Notes under the pieces: model-generated
The model's input: only the letters and a program-made list of their open reading frames with translations
What the model was told of the DNA's origin: nothing
Database searches by the model: none
Assembly: GCF_001263205.1 (NCBI RefSeq)
Contig: NZ_CP012333.1
Span: forward strand, 5,805,001 to 5,869,000
Direction: 5' to 3'
Length of the DNA: 64,000 nucleotides
Source: Labilithrix luteola
Lineage (GTDB): Bacteria > Myxococcota_A > Polyangia > Polyangiales > Polyangiaceae
Shown: piece after piece, positions 7,975 to 16,647 of the stretch
How positions within the stretch are numbered: position 1 is the first letter of the stretch
Layout: every line of letters starts with the position of its first letter
Translations under genes and position numbers: made by a program

Positions 7975-9837
7975 GTGACGTCGCCCGTCGAGATTGCGCT
8001 CGTCCTCGGCGCCTTGGCCGCCGCCAGCGCGCTCGTCTGGCAGGCGACGCGCCAGGCTCCGCGTGCGCGTGCGCTCCTGATCATGGGACTGGGCCTCTCG
8101 ACGTCGGCGGCGCTGCTCCCGGTGCGGCGAGCGCCGGCCGCCGCGCCTCCCGAGGGCACTCCCCGCGCGAGCTCGGCCGTGGGCTACGTCTCCTCGGCGG
8201 CCTGTCGTTCGTGCCATCCCTCCGAGCACGCGAGCTTCTCGCGCACCTTCCATCGGACGATGACGCAGAGGGCCGAGGCGAAGACCGTCCTCGCGTCCGA
8301 GACGACGTATCCCCTCGATGGTCGTGCGGTCCGGCTCGCGCGTCGCGGTGACGAAGTATGGGCGACGCTTCCCGATCCGGATGCTCCGCCGCCCGCGCCC
8401 GACGTCACGCGTCGGGTCGTTCTCACGACGGGCTCGCATCGCGAGCAGGCCTACTGGGTAGCCGGCAAGCGCGAGGGCGAGCTTCGGCTCTTTCCTCTCG
8501 TGTGGCTCGTGGCCGATCAGCGGTTCGTTCCGCGCCGCGATGCGTTCTTGACCCCGCCCGACGCAGACCTGCCCAACGTTCGTTGGAACTCGAACTGCAT
8601 CGCTTGTCATGCCGTGGCCGGCGAGCCGAAACACGATCTGGCGACCGACGCGTTCGGTACGCGCGTCGGCGAGCTCGGAATCGCGTGCGAAGCCTGTCAC
8701 GGCCCCGGCGCGGTGCACGTCGAAAAGCACCGTGACCCGGTCGCGCGATACGTGCAGCATGCAAGTGAAAAGGCGGACCTCACCATCGTCCAGCCCGCGC
8801 GATTGCCGCCCGAGCGGAGCGCAGCCGTGTGCGGTCAGTGCCATGCCTACAGCTTCCCGCGCGACGAGGATGCGTTCTGGACGAGCGGGTACGTGGGGGC
8901 CTTTCGGCCGGGAGAGCTGCTCGAGCCATCGCGCTTTCTGCTCTCGCCGGCAACGTTGCGTGAAACTCCAGGGCTTCCACGGATCGAGGCCGATCTCGAT
9001 TCGCTCTTCTGGCCGGACGGCAGCATTCGCGTCGGAGGCCGCGAATACAACGGGCTCGTCGAGTCTCCATGCTTCCAGAAAGGGCAGGGCGAGCGGAAGC
9101 TCACGTGCCTCTCCTGTCATTCGATGCACCTGGGAGATCCCTCCAAGCAGATCGCGCCCGAGCATGCCGGCGACGGTGGATGCACGACGTGTCACGCCGA
9201 CGCGCGCTCGCGTTCGCATGGCCATCACGCGGAAGGTTCGGCAGGTAGCGCGTGCGTGGCCTGTCACATGCCGCGCACGAGCTACGCGCTCTTCTCGGCG
9301 ATTCGTTCCCACCGCATCGACAGCCCCTCGGCCTCGGCGTCGATCGAGACCGGCAAGCCGAACGCCTGCAACCTGTGTCATCTCGATCGGTCGCTGGCGT
9401 GGACGGCCACATGGCTTTCGACGTGGTACGGGCAAGCCATGCCGTCGATTCCTCCGGCGCGCACCACCACCGCCGAGGGCGCGGTTCTCGCCCTCTCGGG
9501 AGACGCCGCCATGCGTGTTCTGGTTGCCGATGCCCTCGGCTCACCCGAAGCGCGAGCTGCGGTTGGCGCGAAGGGCGAGCCGCTGCGCGCGGCGCTGTTG
9601 GCAGAGCTCCTGATCGATCCCTATGCAGCGGTCCGCTTCGTGGCGGGCAAGTCGCTCGCGAAGGTGGATGGTTTCGCGGACGTGCCCTACGACTTCCTCG
9701 ACGCGTTCGCGCTACGGATGCGCGCGCATGACGAGGTTCGCCGTCGGGTGAACGAGGCCGACACCGGACTCGGTCACGAACGCATCCGGCAATTGCTCGA
9801 CGCGCGCGATTCGCGGCCGCTCACCATCGCAGAGTGA
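7975..9837 (+). CDS. Octaheme c-type cytochrome with HEAT-like C-terminus
   Basis: A 620-residue protein with eight CxxCH haem-attachment motifs at about residues 77, 208, 238, 286, 378, 403, 427 and 465. The N-terminus has two hydrophobic segments (about 6-23 and 33-49), so it is probably membrane-anchored with haems in the periplasm. After the last haem the chain continues for about 150 residues with Ala/Leu-rich helices resembling HEAT repeats ('LLAELLIDPYAAVRFVAG'). Such multihaem proteins (cytochrome c554/octaheme type) move electrons to or from periplasmic oxidoreductases; the partner cannot be read here. The GTG at 7975 was chosen because it gives the hydrophobic N-terminus; an upstream in-frame start at 7726 lies inside the preceding gene. 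Confidence 0.88.
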   Translation: MTSPVEIALVLGALAAASALVWQATRQAPRARALLIMGLGLSTSAALLPVRRAPAAAPPEGTPRASSAVGYVSSAACRSCHPSEHASFSRTFHRTMTQRAEAKTVLASETTYPLDGRAVRLARRGDEVWATLPDPDAPPPAPDVTRRVVLTTGSHREQAYWVAGKREGELRLFPLVWLVADQRFVPRRDAFLTPPDADLPNVRWNSNCIACHAVAGEPKHDLATDAFGTRVGELGIACEACHGPGAVHVEKHRDPVARYVQHASEKADLTIVQPARLPPERSAAVCGQCHAYSFPRDEDAFWTSGYVGAFRPGELLEPSRFLLSPATLRETPGLPRIEADLDSLFWPDGSIRVGGREYNGLVESPCFQKGQGERKLTCLSCHSMHLGDPSKQIAPEHAGDGGCTTCHADARSRSHGHHAEGSAGSACVACHMPRTSYALFSAIRSHRIDSPSASASIETGKPNACNLCHLDRSLAWTATWLSTWYGQAMPSIPPARTTTAEGAVLALSGDAAMRVLVADALGSPEARAAVGAKGEPLRAALLAELLIDPYAAVRFVAGKSLAKVDGFADVPYDFLDAFALRMRAHDEVRRRVNEADTGLGHERIRQLLDARDSRPLTIAE

Positions 9838-9852
9838 GCACGACGCCAGCGC

Positions 9853-10320
9853 ATGCGTTACTGTCGAGGGCGCGTGGAATCGAACATCGACAACGGCGAG
9901 GCTGACGTCACCCGCTCGCTCGCGCGAATCGAAACGCGTCATCTGCGGGCGGGCCTGTGGGGCCTCGCCATTTTCGTCGTCCTCGGCCTCGTGCTCGAAG
10001 GCCTGCACGCCATCAAGGCGCCGTTTTATCTCGACGCAGGGCAGGAGACCACGCGTCTGCTCCTTCGCCTCTCGCACGCGCATGGAACGCTCGTGTCGCT
10101 CGTCAACGTGGTCTACGCACTCGTGGTTCGTGCGCGCCCTGCCGCGGCCAGCCCGGTTGGATCGGCGTGCCTGTCCGCGTCGCTGGTCTTGCTCCCCGCG
10201 GGCTTCTTGCTCGGCGGCCTCTTCGCGCACGGCGGCGACCCGGGGCTCGGTGTGCTGCTCGTCCCGCCCGGTGCGCTCGCTCTCGCGGCCGGCATTGCCG
10301 TCACCGCGCGTCGCGTGTGA
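9853..10320 (+). CDS. Small membrane protein following the octaheme cytochrome
   Basis: The product (155 residues from ATG 9853, or 148 from GTG 9874) has four predicted helices: 'LWGLAIFVVLGLVLEGLHAI', 'HGTLVSLVNVVYALVV', 'ACLSASLVLLPAGFLLGGLF' and 'GLGVLLVPPGALALAAGIAV'. Helix 2 begins with SHAHGTL, so two His residues sit near a membrane face; a haem or quinone role is possible but not shown. It lies 15 nt behind the octaheme cytochrome and is likely co-expressed. I do not recognise the family. Confidence 0.65.
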   Translation: MRYCRGRVESNIDNGEADVTRSLARIETRHLRAGLWGLAIFVVLGLVLEGLHAIKAPFYLDAGQETTRLLLRLSHAHGTLVSLVNVVYALVVRARPAAASPVGSACLSASLVLLPAGFLLGGLFAHGGDPGLGVLLVPPGALALAAGIAVTARRV

Positions 10321-10321
10321 G

Positions 10322-11095
10322 CTAGTTGCAGTACCAGACGGAGATGCGCACGCCGTCGACGAGGGCGACCGGCGCGTCGACACCCGCGTCCGCGTCGCGC
10401 TTTGCCATGATGCGGACGCCGAAGTCGGTGGGCTCCACGTCCGCGGGGTACATATCCATGCCCCACGTGTCGAGCGCCTGGCCGTAGTGGTGCTCGCCGA
10501 CGATGCTCGATGGCCACGCCGTGGCGATGAATTTGAAGCGCCCCGTCTTGTTGGGAACGATGAGGGCAACCTCGTCGTCGACGAGGCCCTTGTCTGGCGC
10601 CTGCCGCGAGAGCTCCACTTCGACGCCGAGGAAGAAGGCATCCGGCGGAAGAGCGAATCCGAAGTTCGTGATCTGGAGTTCCTGCGTGTTCGACTTGCCG
10701 CCGAGCTCGCTGCGCGCGAACGAGCTGTCCTTCGCGAGCGCGTTCAGCGGATCGAGCCACGGCGCGCCGTCTTGTCCGTCGCGCCGCGGGACGCTGCGCG
10801 CCGTCTTTCCGGAGAGCGGCCCGATCTTCTTCGCCGTGCAACCAGGCTTGCCGGTGTCGACACTCGGATCGAGCGTGGTGTTCGGAGGGAGGCCGTCGCC
10901 GGCGTCGCCGCTGGACGCCGACGAGTCGTTCTTGCCCGCCTCCGAAACCGTCTCGCTGTTCGTGCTCGCGTCGCTGATGCCCGCAGCGTTGTCGCTGCCG
11001 CTGCACGCCAGGAACGTGCACATACCGAGCGCGCTCGCTAAGCCAGTGACACTGCCGAAGAGACCTGCCCGATCGACGAGTGCTCGGCGCTTCAC
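10322..11095 (-). CDS. Lipoprotein of unknown function
   Basis: A 257-residue protein with a basic N-terminus, a hydrophobic stretch and a lipobox-like TFLAC (Cys near residue 31), then a Ser/Asn/Asp-rich linker and a mature beta-rich domain containing 'LQITNFGFALPPDAFFLGV' and ending 'GVRISVWYCN'. The mature domain resembles descriptions of surface proteins with a jelly-roll-like fold, but this is not established. It converges with the membrane protein at 9853-10320, separated by a single base. Confidence 0.68.
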   Translation of the reverse strand: MKRRALVDRAGLFGSVTGLASALGMCTFLACSGSDNAAGISDASTNSETVSEAGKNDSSASSGDAGDGLPPNTTLDPSVDTGKPGCTAKKIGPLSGKTARSVPRRDGQDGAPWLDPLNALAKDSSFARSELGGKSNTQELQITNFGFALPPDAFFLGVEVELSRQAPDKGLVDDEVALIVPNKTGRFKFIATAWPSSIVGEHHYGQALDTWGMDMYPADVEPTDFGVRIMAKRDADAGVDAPVALVDGVRISVWYCN

Positions 11096-11119
11096 GCGCT
11101 CAGCTTAACATGCGCTCGA

Positions 11120-12004
11120 TCAGAGCGCCTTTCCCATCGAGGCGAATCCCTTGTCGACGTAGATCATCGTTCCGGTGATGCCGCTCGCAAGCGGGCTGGA
11201 AAGAAACGCTGCGGTTGCACCGACCTCTTGCGAGGTGAGGGCTTCAGGCAGCGGCGAGTTGACTTTGCAGTAATCGATCATCTGGCCGATGAAGCCGATG
11301 GCGCTCGCCGCGCGCGAGGCGAGGGGACCTGCGCTGATGCAGTTGACGCGGTGGCCGTACTTGCGACCCGCTTCGAACGCGAGAACGCGCGTGTCGCTTT
11401 CCAGCGCGGCCTTCGCCGAGCTCATGCCGCCGCCATAGCCGGGGATCACGCGCTCGCTCGCCATGTACGAGAGCGAGAGGTACGAGCCGCCCTGGCGCAT
11501 GATGGGCGAGAAGCGCTGGACCATCGAGACCATCGAGTACGCGCTGACGCCGACCGCGCCGAGGTAGCCCTTGCGGCTCGTCTCGAGGAGGACGTTCTTC
11601 ACCTCGGGGCCGTTCGCGAGCGAGTGGACGACGATGTCGACCGGCTGCTCGCCGAAGTCCGCCTTCATGCGATCGACGACGCCCTGGATGCTGATGTCGC
11701 CGTGCTCCTTGTACCGCTTGTTCTCGCGAACCTCCTGCGGCACGTCTTCGAACGTGTCGAACTCGGCGTCGAGCGCGTAGATGCGCTCGAACTCCATCTT
11801 GGTGCCGTCCGACATGACGAGCGACTCGTCGAGCTTTCCGCGACGAAGAATCGTGGTGAAGATCCCGAGCGCGGGCGGCCACGTTCCGACGCACACCGAC
11901 GCGCCGGCCTCGGCGAGGGCCTTCGCGATGGCGAAGCCAAAACCGCCGTCGTCGGCGACACCAGCCACGAACGCTCGTTTGCCCTTCAAGTCGATGTTCA
12001 GCAT
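11120..12004 (-). CDS. fabI: Enoyl-[acyl-carrier-protein] reductase (NADH), plant/chlamydial-type FabI
   Basis: A 294-residue short-chain dehydrogenase fold. It catalyses the last reduction of fatty-acid elongation, trans-2-enoyl-ACP plus NADH to acyl-ACP, in the cytoplasm. Evidence: nucleotide-binding start KRAFVAGVADDGGFGFA, SLANGPE after strand 4, and the active-site segment PGYGGGMSSAKAALESDTR with the Tyr/Lys pair. An insertion after strand 3 ('YALDAEFDTFEDVPQEVREN') and the length are typical of plant plastid and chlamydial ENR rather than the shorter E. coli type (262 residues). ATG 12004 was chosen; upstream frame to 13234 overlaps the divergent TolC-like gene and is not FabI. It would be the triclosan/isoniazid-class target. 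Confidence 0.93.
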   Translation of the reverse strand: MLNIDLKGKRAFVAGVADDGGFGFAIAKALAEAGASVCVGTWPPALGIFTTILRRGKLDESLVMSDGTKMEFERIYALDAEFDTFEDVPQEVRENKRYKEHGDISIQGVVDRMKADFGEQPVDIVVHSLANGPEVKNVLLETSRKGYLGAVGVSAYSMVSMVQRFSPIMRQGGSYLSLSYMASERVIPGYGGGMSSAKAALESDTRVLAFEAGRKYGHRVNCISAGPLASRAASAIGFIGQMIDYCKVNSPLPEALTSQEVGATAAFLSSPLASGITGTMIYVDKGFASMGKAL

Positions 12005-12283
12005 GGGGCGGGTCTTGCCCTGTCCACTGCCCTGTCTCAACGAGAAATTGCGTTCGCACTGCGTCAGAAAGTCGGAAACCGCTGAAAATAGCGACGAACG
12101 CTGCTGTTCGCGGTGTCGCGTTTGTCCTCGCTCGCGCTTGCCTTGCGTCGTGTCCTGCAACGTGTCGAGTGCCGTTCGAAAATCGATTGCGTAGTGCATG
12201 CATTCGACCGCCCGGATCGCTCGTGAAGACGCTGGTTTGGAGTACAGTGGCCCGCTCCGGGGGACAGGGACAACGAGGTATCG

Positions 12284-13543
12284 ATGCAGATCAGTCGTCG
12301 AGAGAAGAAAGCGAAGTCGGCAAACCTTCTCTCCATTGCTTCCATCGTCGCCCTCCTGCTCGCGCCGCGTGCCGCACGTGCAGAGGAGTGGCCTACGCTC
12401 GAACGATCCATCCAGCTCGCTCGTGCGCACGCGATCGTCGTGGCCGACGCCGAGGCGGAGCTCGGGGTAGCGAACGCCCAAATGGCCGGGGCGCGTCAGA
12501 GCATTCTCGGCAACCCGTACACGGACTTCCAGATCGACCGCAGCACCGTCGACGGCCAGATCCAGGCGCTCTCCTATACGTACATTCCGCTCGACCTCGG
12601 CGGTCAGCGCGGGGCGCGCATGGATGAAGCGCGTCGCATGATCGAGTGGCGCAAGCTCGGGATCACCGACGCGCGTGCTCAGGCGATGGGCGAGGCCGTG
12701 GCGGCATACGGCGACGTGACCATCGGCGTCGCGCGAGTCACCGAGACGGTCAATGGCGAGCAGACGGCGCGCGAAGAGGCGAGGTACTTCGCCGGGCGCC
12801 TCGAGGCCAAGGACACCACCGTCTACGAGAAGGCGCTCGCGGACGCCGAAGTCGCGCGCTGGGTGCAGTCGCGTGTGGAGGCCGAACTCCGGCTGACCAC
12901 GGCGCGCGCGCGTTTCGGGCAGCTCACCGGCGTCGCCAACGTATCCACCCCGGCGGCCGCGACGGCCTCCACGCCGCCCGGGCTCCGCGGGAGCTGGGAC
13001 GACGCGTACATGACGCGGATGGTCGATCGATCGCCGATGATCGCGAGCCTCCAGGCCGAACGAAAGTTCTGGGAGGCATCGGCCGAGCGCTATCGTAGCG
13101 AGCGCTTCCCGCCCATCTCGTTCGAGATCATCGGCGGGCGAGGAGCCAATGGGGAAGGGCGATACGGCACCGGCCTCACCCTCACCTATCCGATCACGCG
13201 CCGCTATCAGGGCGAGATCGCGCGTGCGGAACAAGGCCGTAACCAGGTCGTCGCACGCACGGAGCTCTACCGGAAGCTGATCGAGACACGCTACCGTGCA
13301 GCTCGCGACGCAATTCTCAGTGTCGACAAGGCGATCACCGAGCTCGATCAGAACGGCATGCCCGCCCTCGAAAAGGCCGTGACGGCGTCCGTCGATGCGT
13401 ACAAGCTCGGGAAGGTCGAATTGACCCGCGTTTTGCTCGCTCGCCGTGACTTGTCGATCGCACGCTCCCGCAGACTGGACTTGCTCGAAGCAGCCTGGCG
13501 CGCGTATGCCGATCTGACGATTCTCTCCGGAGACCTGCCTTGA
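12284..13543 (+). CDS. TolC-family outer-membrane efflux channel protein
   Basis: A 419-residue protein with a signal peptide ending near AARA-EEW (about residue 33), then long heptad-rich helices with many Ala, Arg and Glu and two repeated halves, as in the OEP/TolC fold (PF02321). Typical segments are 'ARAHAIVVADAEAELGVANAQM' region, 'RFGQLTGV' and 'AVTASVDAYKLGKVELTRVL'. TolC-like trimers form the exit duct for RND or type I efflux pumps. No inner-membrane pump or adaptor is next to it; instead its TGA overlaps the TTG of a GH44 lipoprotein, so the two are translationally coupled. It diverges from fabI across 279 nt. Confidence 0.88.
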   Translation: MQISRREKKAKSANLLSIASIVALLLAPRAARAEEWPTLERSIQLARAHAIVVADAEAELGVANAQMAGARQSILGNPYTDFQIDRSTVDGQIQALSYTYIPLDLGGQRGARMDEARRMIEWRKLGITDARAQAMGEAVAAYGDVTIGVARVTETVNGEQTAREEARYFAGRLEAKDTTVYEKALADAEVARWVQSRVEAELRLTTARARFGQLTGVANVSTPAAATASTPPGLRGSWDDAYMTRMVDRSPMIASLQAERKFWEASAERYRSERFPPISFEIIGGRGANGEGRYGTGLTLTYPITRRYQGEIARAEQGRNQVVARTELYRKLIETRYRAARDAILSVDKAITELDQNGMPALEKAVTASVDAYKLGKVELTRVLLARRDLSIARSRRLDLLEAAWRAYADLTILSGDLP

Positions 13544-15372
13544 CGAACTCGTCCCGCCCGCCCCGTTGGCTTCGCACCTCCTCGAGTCCGAAACGTAACC
13601 GCGTCGTTTTCCCTCTCGCGCTCCTCGCCCTTGCTGGCGGCTCTGCCGGCTGCGAGCGATGCTCGAAAACGACGACGGGCCCGAGCACGGAAGGTCCCGT
13701 GCCGAGCGGTTCGGGAGGTGCGACGGCGACGGGACCCGTGGTCGTCTTGCCCGACGGCGGGACGAGTCATGCGCCTGCGGTCATCACCGAGGCCCTTGCC
13801 TCGAAGGTCGGAGGCCCCATCCCGCTCTCCGGCAAGATTCTCGCCGCCACGCCCATGAGCGTCGAGTGCAAGAGCGAGGGGCAGCCGGTCAGCCCGACGA
13901 TCTTCGGCATCGCCTTCGCTGATGCCGACAAAGACCTCGGCGCCACCGCGTTCCGATGGGGCGGCAACACGACCACGCGTTACAACCACAAGCTCGGCGC
14001 CTGGAACACGGTCGACACCTGGTTCTTCCAGAACATCAAGATCGACTCGCACGACGTCTTCCTCGGCAAGGTGAAGGCGCTCGGCGGCCGCGCCTCGATC
14101 ACCGTGCCGATCATGGGCTGGGTCGCCAAAGACACGGCGAGCGCGTCGTTCCCCGTCTCGGTCTTCGGCCCGCAGGAGAAGACCGACCCGTATCATCCCG
14201 ACTTCGGCAACGGAAAGAAGCCGGACGGCAAGACGCTCATCCCGCCGGGTGATCCCACGCGCACCAGCGTGAAGATTACGTCGGAGCAGGTGGGTGAGTG
14301 GGTTGCCAAGATGCGCGAGGAAGATCAGAAGCGCGGCAAGCGCCTCATCTACGAGTACATCCTCGACAACGAGCCCGCGCTCTGGATGAACGCGCATCGA
14401 GACGTCCACCCCGAGCCGACGACCTACGACGAGCTCCTCGAGAAGACGATCGCGTTTGGCACCGCCGTTCGCAAGGCCGATCCCGACGCCATCATCGCCG
14501 GGCCCGCAGCGTGGGGTTGGTGGGAGTACTTCTACAGCGCGAAGGATCACGAGAAGGGCTTCACGCTCAAGCCCGACCGCCGATCGCATGACGATCAGCC
14601 GCTCCTCGCTTGGTATCTGAAGAAGCTCGCCGAACACGAGAAAAAGACCGGCGTGCGCATCCTCGACGTGCTCGACGTGCACCTCTACCCGCAGGCCGAC
14701 GGCGTCCAAGGGCCGGACGGTCAAGGCGGTGATGGTGGCGGCGAGACCGATCGCAAGACCAACGACACGCGCTTCCGCACCACGCGTTCGCTCTGGGACC
14801 GCGGCTACGAGGACGAGTCCTGGATCAAGGACAAAGTCTACCTGATCCCGCGCATGAAGGAGATCATCGCGGAGAACTATCCGGGCCTTGGCTTCCAGAT
14901 CGGCGAGTACAACTTCGGCGCCGAGCATCACATCGCCGGCGGCGTCGCGCTCGCCGAGGCCCTCGGCCGCTTCGCGCTCTTCGGCGTGAGCCACGCCTAC
15001 TACTGGACGTTCCCGAAGAAGCCGAAGCCCGCGTACTGGGGCTTCCGCGCCTACCGAAACTACGACGGGCAGGGCGGTCACTTCCTCGAGCGCATCGTTC
15101 CTTCGACCGCGCCGAGCGGCACGTCGCTCTTCGCTTCGCGCGACGAGTCCGGCAAGAAGTGGGTGCTCGTCGCCCTCAACTTCAGCGCCGATCGTCCGTT
15201 CGATGCGAACATCCAGCTCCAGGGCTGCGTCGCGCCGGGCGCGCTCAAGTCGTATGTCTACACGGGCGGCGATGCCGGCTTCGTGCCGGGCGACGCCAAG
15301 ATCGAAGGCCAGAGCCTCACGTCGAAGCTCCCGCCGTACTCGATCACAGTCATGGAGCTCGCGACGCAGTAG
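13540..15372 (+). CDS. Glycoside hydrolase family 44 lipoprotein (endoglucanase/xyloglucanase type)
   Basis: A 610-residue protein. The start has a basic region, a hydrophobic core and lipobox GSAGC (Cys about residue 38), so it is a lipoprotein. The catalytic (beta/alpha)8 domain matches GH44: 'FRWGGNTTTRYNH', the acid/base Glu in YILDNEPALW (about E278) and the nucleophile in GFQIGEYNFG (about E456). GH44 enzymes hydrolyse beta-1,4-glucan links in cellulose, xyloglucan or lichenan with retention. A small beta-sandwich closes the chain. The start TTG at 13540 overlaps the TolC-like stop by 4 nt. Surface display for glucan attack is inferred. Confidence 0.9.
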   Translation: MTNSSRPPRWLRTSSSPKRNRVVFPLALLALAGGSAGCERCSKTTTGPSTEGPVPSGSGGATATGPVVVLPDGGTSHAPAVITEALASKVGGPIPLSGKILAATPMSVECKSEGQPVSPTIFGIAFADADKDLGATAFRWGGNTTTRYNHKLGAWNTVDTWFFQNIKIDSHDVFLGKVKALGGRASITVPIMGWVAKDTASASFPVSVFGPQEKTDPYHPDFGNGKKPDGKTLIPPGDPTRTSVKITSEQVGEWVAKMREEDQKRGKRLIYEYILDNEPALWMNAHRDVHPEPTTYDELLEKTIAFGTAVRKADPDAIIAGPAAWGWWEYFYSAKDHEKGFTLKPDRRSHDDQPLLAWYLKKLAEHEKKTGVRILDVLDVHLYPQADGVQGPDGQGGDGGGETDRKTNDTRFRTTRSLWDRGYEDESWIKDKVYLIPRMKEIIAENYPGLGFQIGEYNFGAEHHIAGGVALAEALGRFALFGVSHAYYWTFPKKPKPAYWGFRAYRNYDGQGGHFLERIVPSTAPSGTSLFASRDESGKKWVLVALNFSADRPFDANIQLQGCVAPGALKSYVYTGGDAGFVPGDAKIEGQSLTSKLPPYSITVMELATQ

Positions 15373-15388
15373 CGGCGCTGTCAGCGCG

Positions 15389-16501
15389 TCAGCGCGTCAA
15401 TCGGGCCATCGGAGTAGCGATGGCCCCTATGACCTGCTCCGCCTCGACCGCGGACCCGCGCGAGAGCAGCGCGCTGCGCTCGACGACGTTCTTGAGCTCG
15501 CGCACGTTGCCCGGCCACGCGTGCATCGCGAGGAGTCGCTCGACCTCGTGCGGGATGTGCAAGGCAGGCTTTCCGTTGCGTAGGCCCAGCTGATCGAGGA
15601 CGAGGCGGGCGAGGGGAAGCACGTCGGCGGGACGCTCGCGCAGCGACGGGACGAACGCCGATGCTGTGCGCAGCCGTGCGAAGAGCGCGGGGAGAACCTT
15701 GCCTGCCTTGGTCCGTTCGTCGAGGTTCGCGCCGGCGGTCGTCACGAGGCGCACGTCGACGCTTTTCGGATCGCTTCCGTCGATGCGCGCGAGCCGCGAG
15801 GTCGTCATCACGTCGAGCACGCGTGCCTGCAGCGAGAGCGGGAGCTCGTCGATGCCTTCGAGAAGCAACGTTCCGCCGTGTGCGCGCTCGAGCACGCCCG
15901 GATAGGCTGCAGTGCCCATCAGCTCGCGCGCGCCGTCTTCGCTGGCGAGCGCCATGCAGCTCACCCGAGAGAGGCGTGTGTGGCCGCGTGGTGAGCTCCG
16001 ATGGAGGCGCTCGGCGAGGGTGGTCTTGCCGACGCCAGTCTCGCCGTAGAGGAGGACATGCTCGGAACCACGCGCGAGCTCGTCGACGCGCGCCGACGTG
16101 GTCTTCGTGGCGGGATCGACGGCGATGAACTTGGAGGCCGCCTCCGTCTGCGCGGCCGACTCGTGCACGATGACGACGACGTTGCCGAGATAGACGGCGT
16201 CACCCGAGCGAATCGTCGCGCTCGCTCCTGCCGCGAGCTTCTCGCCTGCGACGTGCGTGCCGTTCATGCCCCCGAGGTCTTCGATACGATGGGGAGGCCC
16301 GACGTGAAGCCGGGCGTGCTTACGCGAAAGCGAGCGATACGGAACGACGAGGTCGCATTCCTCTCCGCGACCGATGAGCAGGCTCCCGGTCTCGGGCAGG
16401 TCGCGTTCGACCGACCCACCGTTCCACGTGGCGGAGACGCTCGGACGATCGCGTCGTCGCAAGACTACGGCGGTGGCTGTCCGCTCCTCGTCGTCGCTCA
16501 T
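15389..16501 (-). CDS. FHA domain fused to a degenerate sigma-54-activator-type AAA+ domain
   Basis: A 370-residue protein. Residues about 35-112 form an FHA phosphothreonine-binding domain (LLIGRGEECDLVV, SRKHARLHV, GGMNGTHV). Residues about 140-350 resemble the AAA+ domain of enhancer-binding proteins: Walker A GETGVGKT (153-160), 'LRERPADVLPLARLVL' and 'HAWPGNVRELKNVVERS'. Two features of active members are missing: the GAFTGA sigma-54 contact loop (the corresponding stretch reads ELMGTAAYPGVLERA) and a C-terminal HTH. Walker B is altered to TLLLEGIDE. It may therefore work as a phosphothreonine-controlled ATPase or decoy rather than a classic activator. It is a single-gene unit on the minus strand. 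Confidence 0.82.
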   Translation of the reverse strand: MSDDEERTATAVVLRRRDRPSVSATWNGGSVERDLPETGSLLIGRGEECDLVVPYRSLSRKHARLHVGPPHRIEDLGGMNGTHVAGEKLAAGASATIRSGDAVYLGNVVVIVHESAAQTEAASKFIAVDPATKTTSARVDELARGSEHVLLYGETGVGKTTLAERLHRSSPRGHTRLSRVSCMALASEDGARELMGTAAYPGVLERAHGGTLLLEGIDELPLSLQARVLDVMTTSRLARIDGSDPKSVDVRLVTTAGANLDERTKAGKVLPALFARLRTASAFVPSLRERPADVLPLARLVLDQLGLRNGKPALHIPHEVERLLAMHAWPGNVRELKNVVERSALLSRGSAVEAEQVIGAIATPMARLTR

Positions 16502-16647
16502 GGATTTCTCCGCGTCTCGAGCCTCGCGGAGAAAAGGCGACGTGTCCAGATGTCGATGGGAAGAGGGGCCGCTGCGACCCCACGCATCACCCAGCGCTCA
16601 GGCTCTTCCCGCGACGTCCGCCGTTGGCGCTGACCCTTCGTTTGCGA

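Noticed and set aside
11120..13234. A 704-codon minus-strand frame containing fabI
   Set aside because: Only the last 294 codons are FabI. The N-terminal part overlaps the divergent TolC-like gene and shows shadow composition.
13348..15081. Long minus-strand frame opposite the GH44 gene
   Set aside because: High-GC shadow; the plus strand has both catalytic motifs of GH44.
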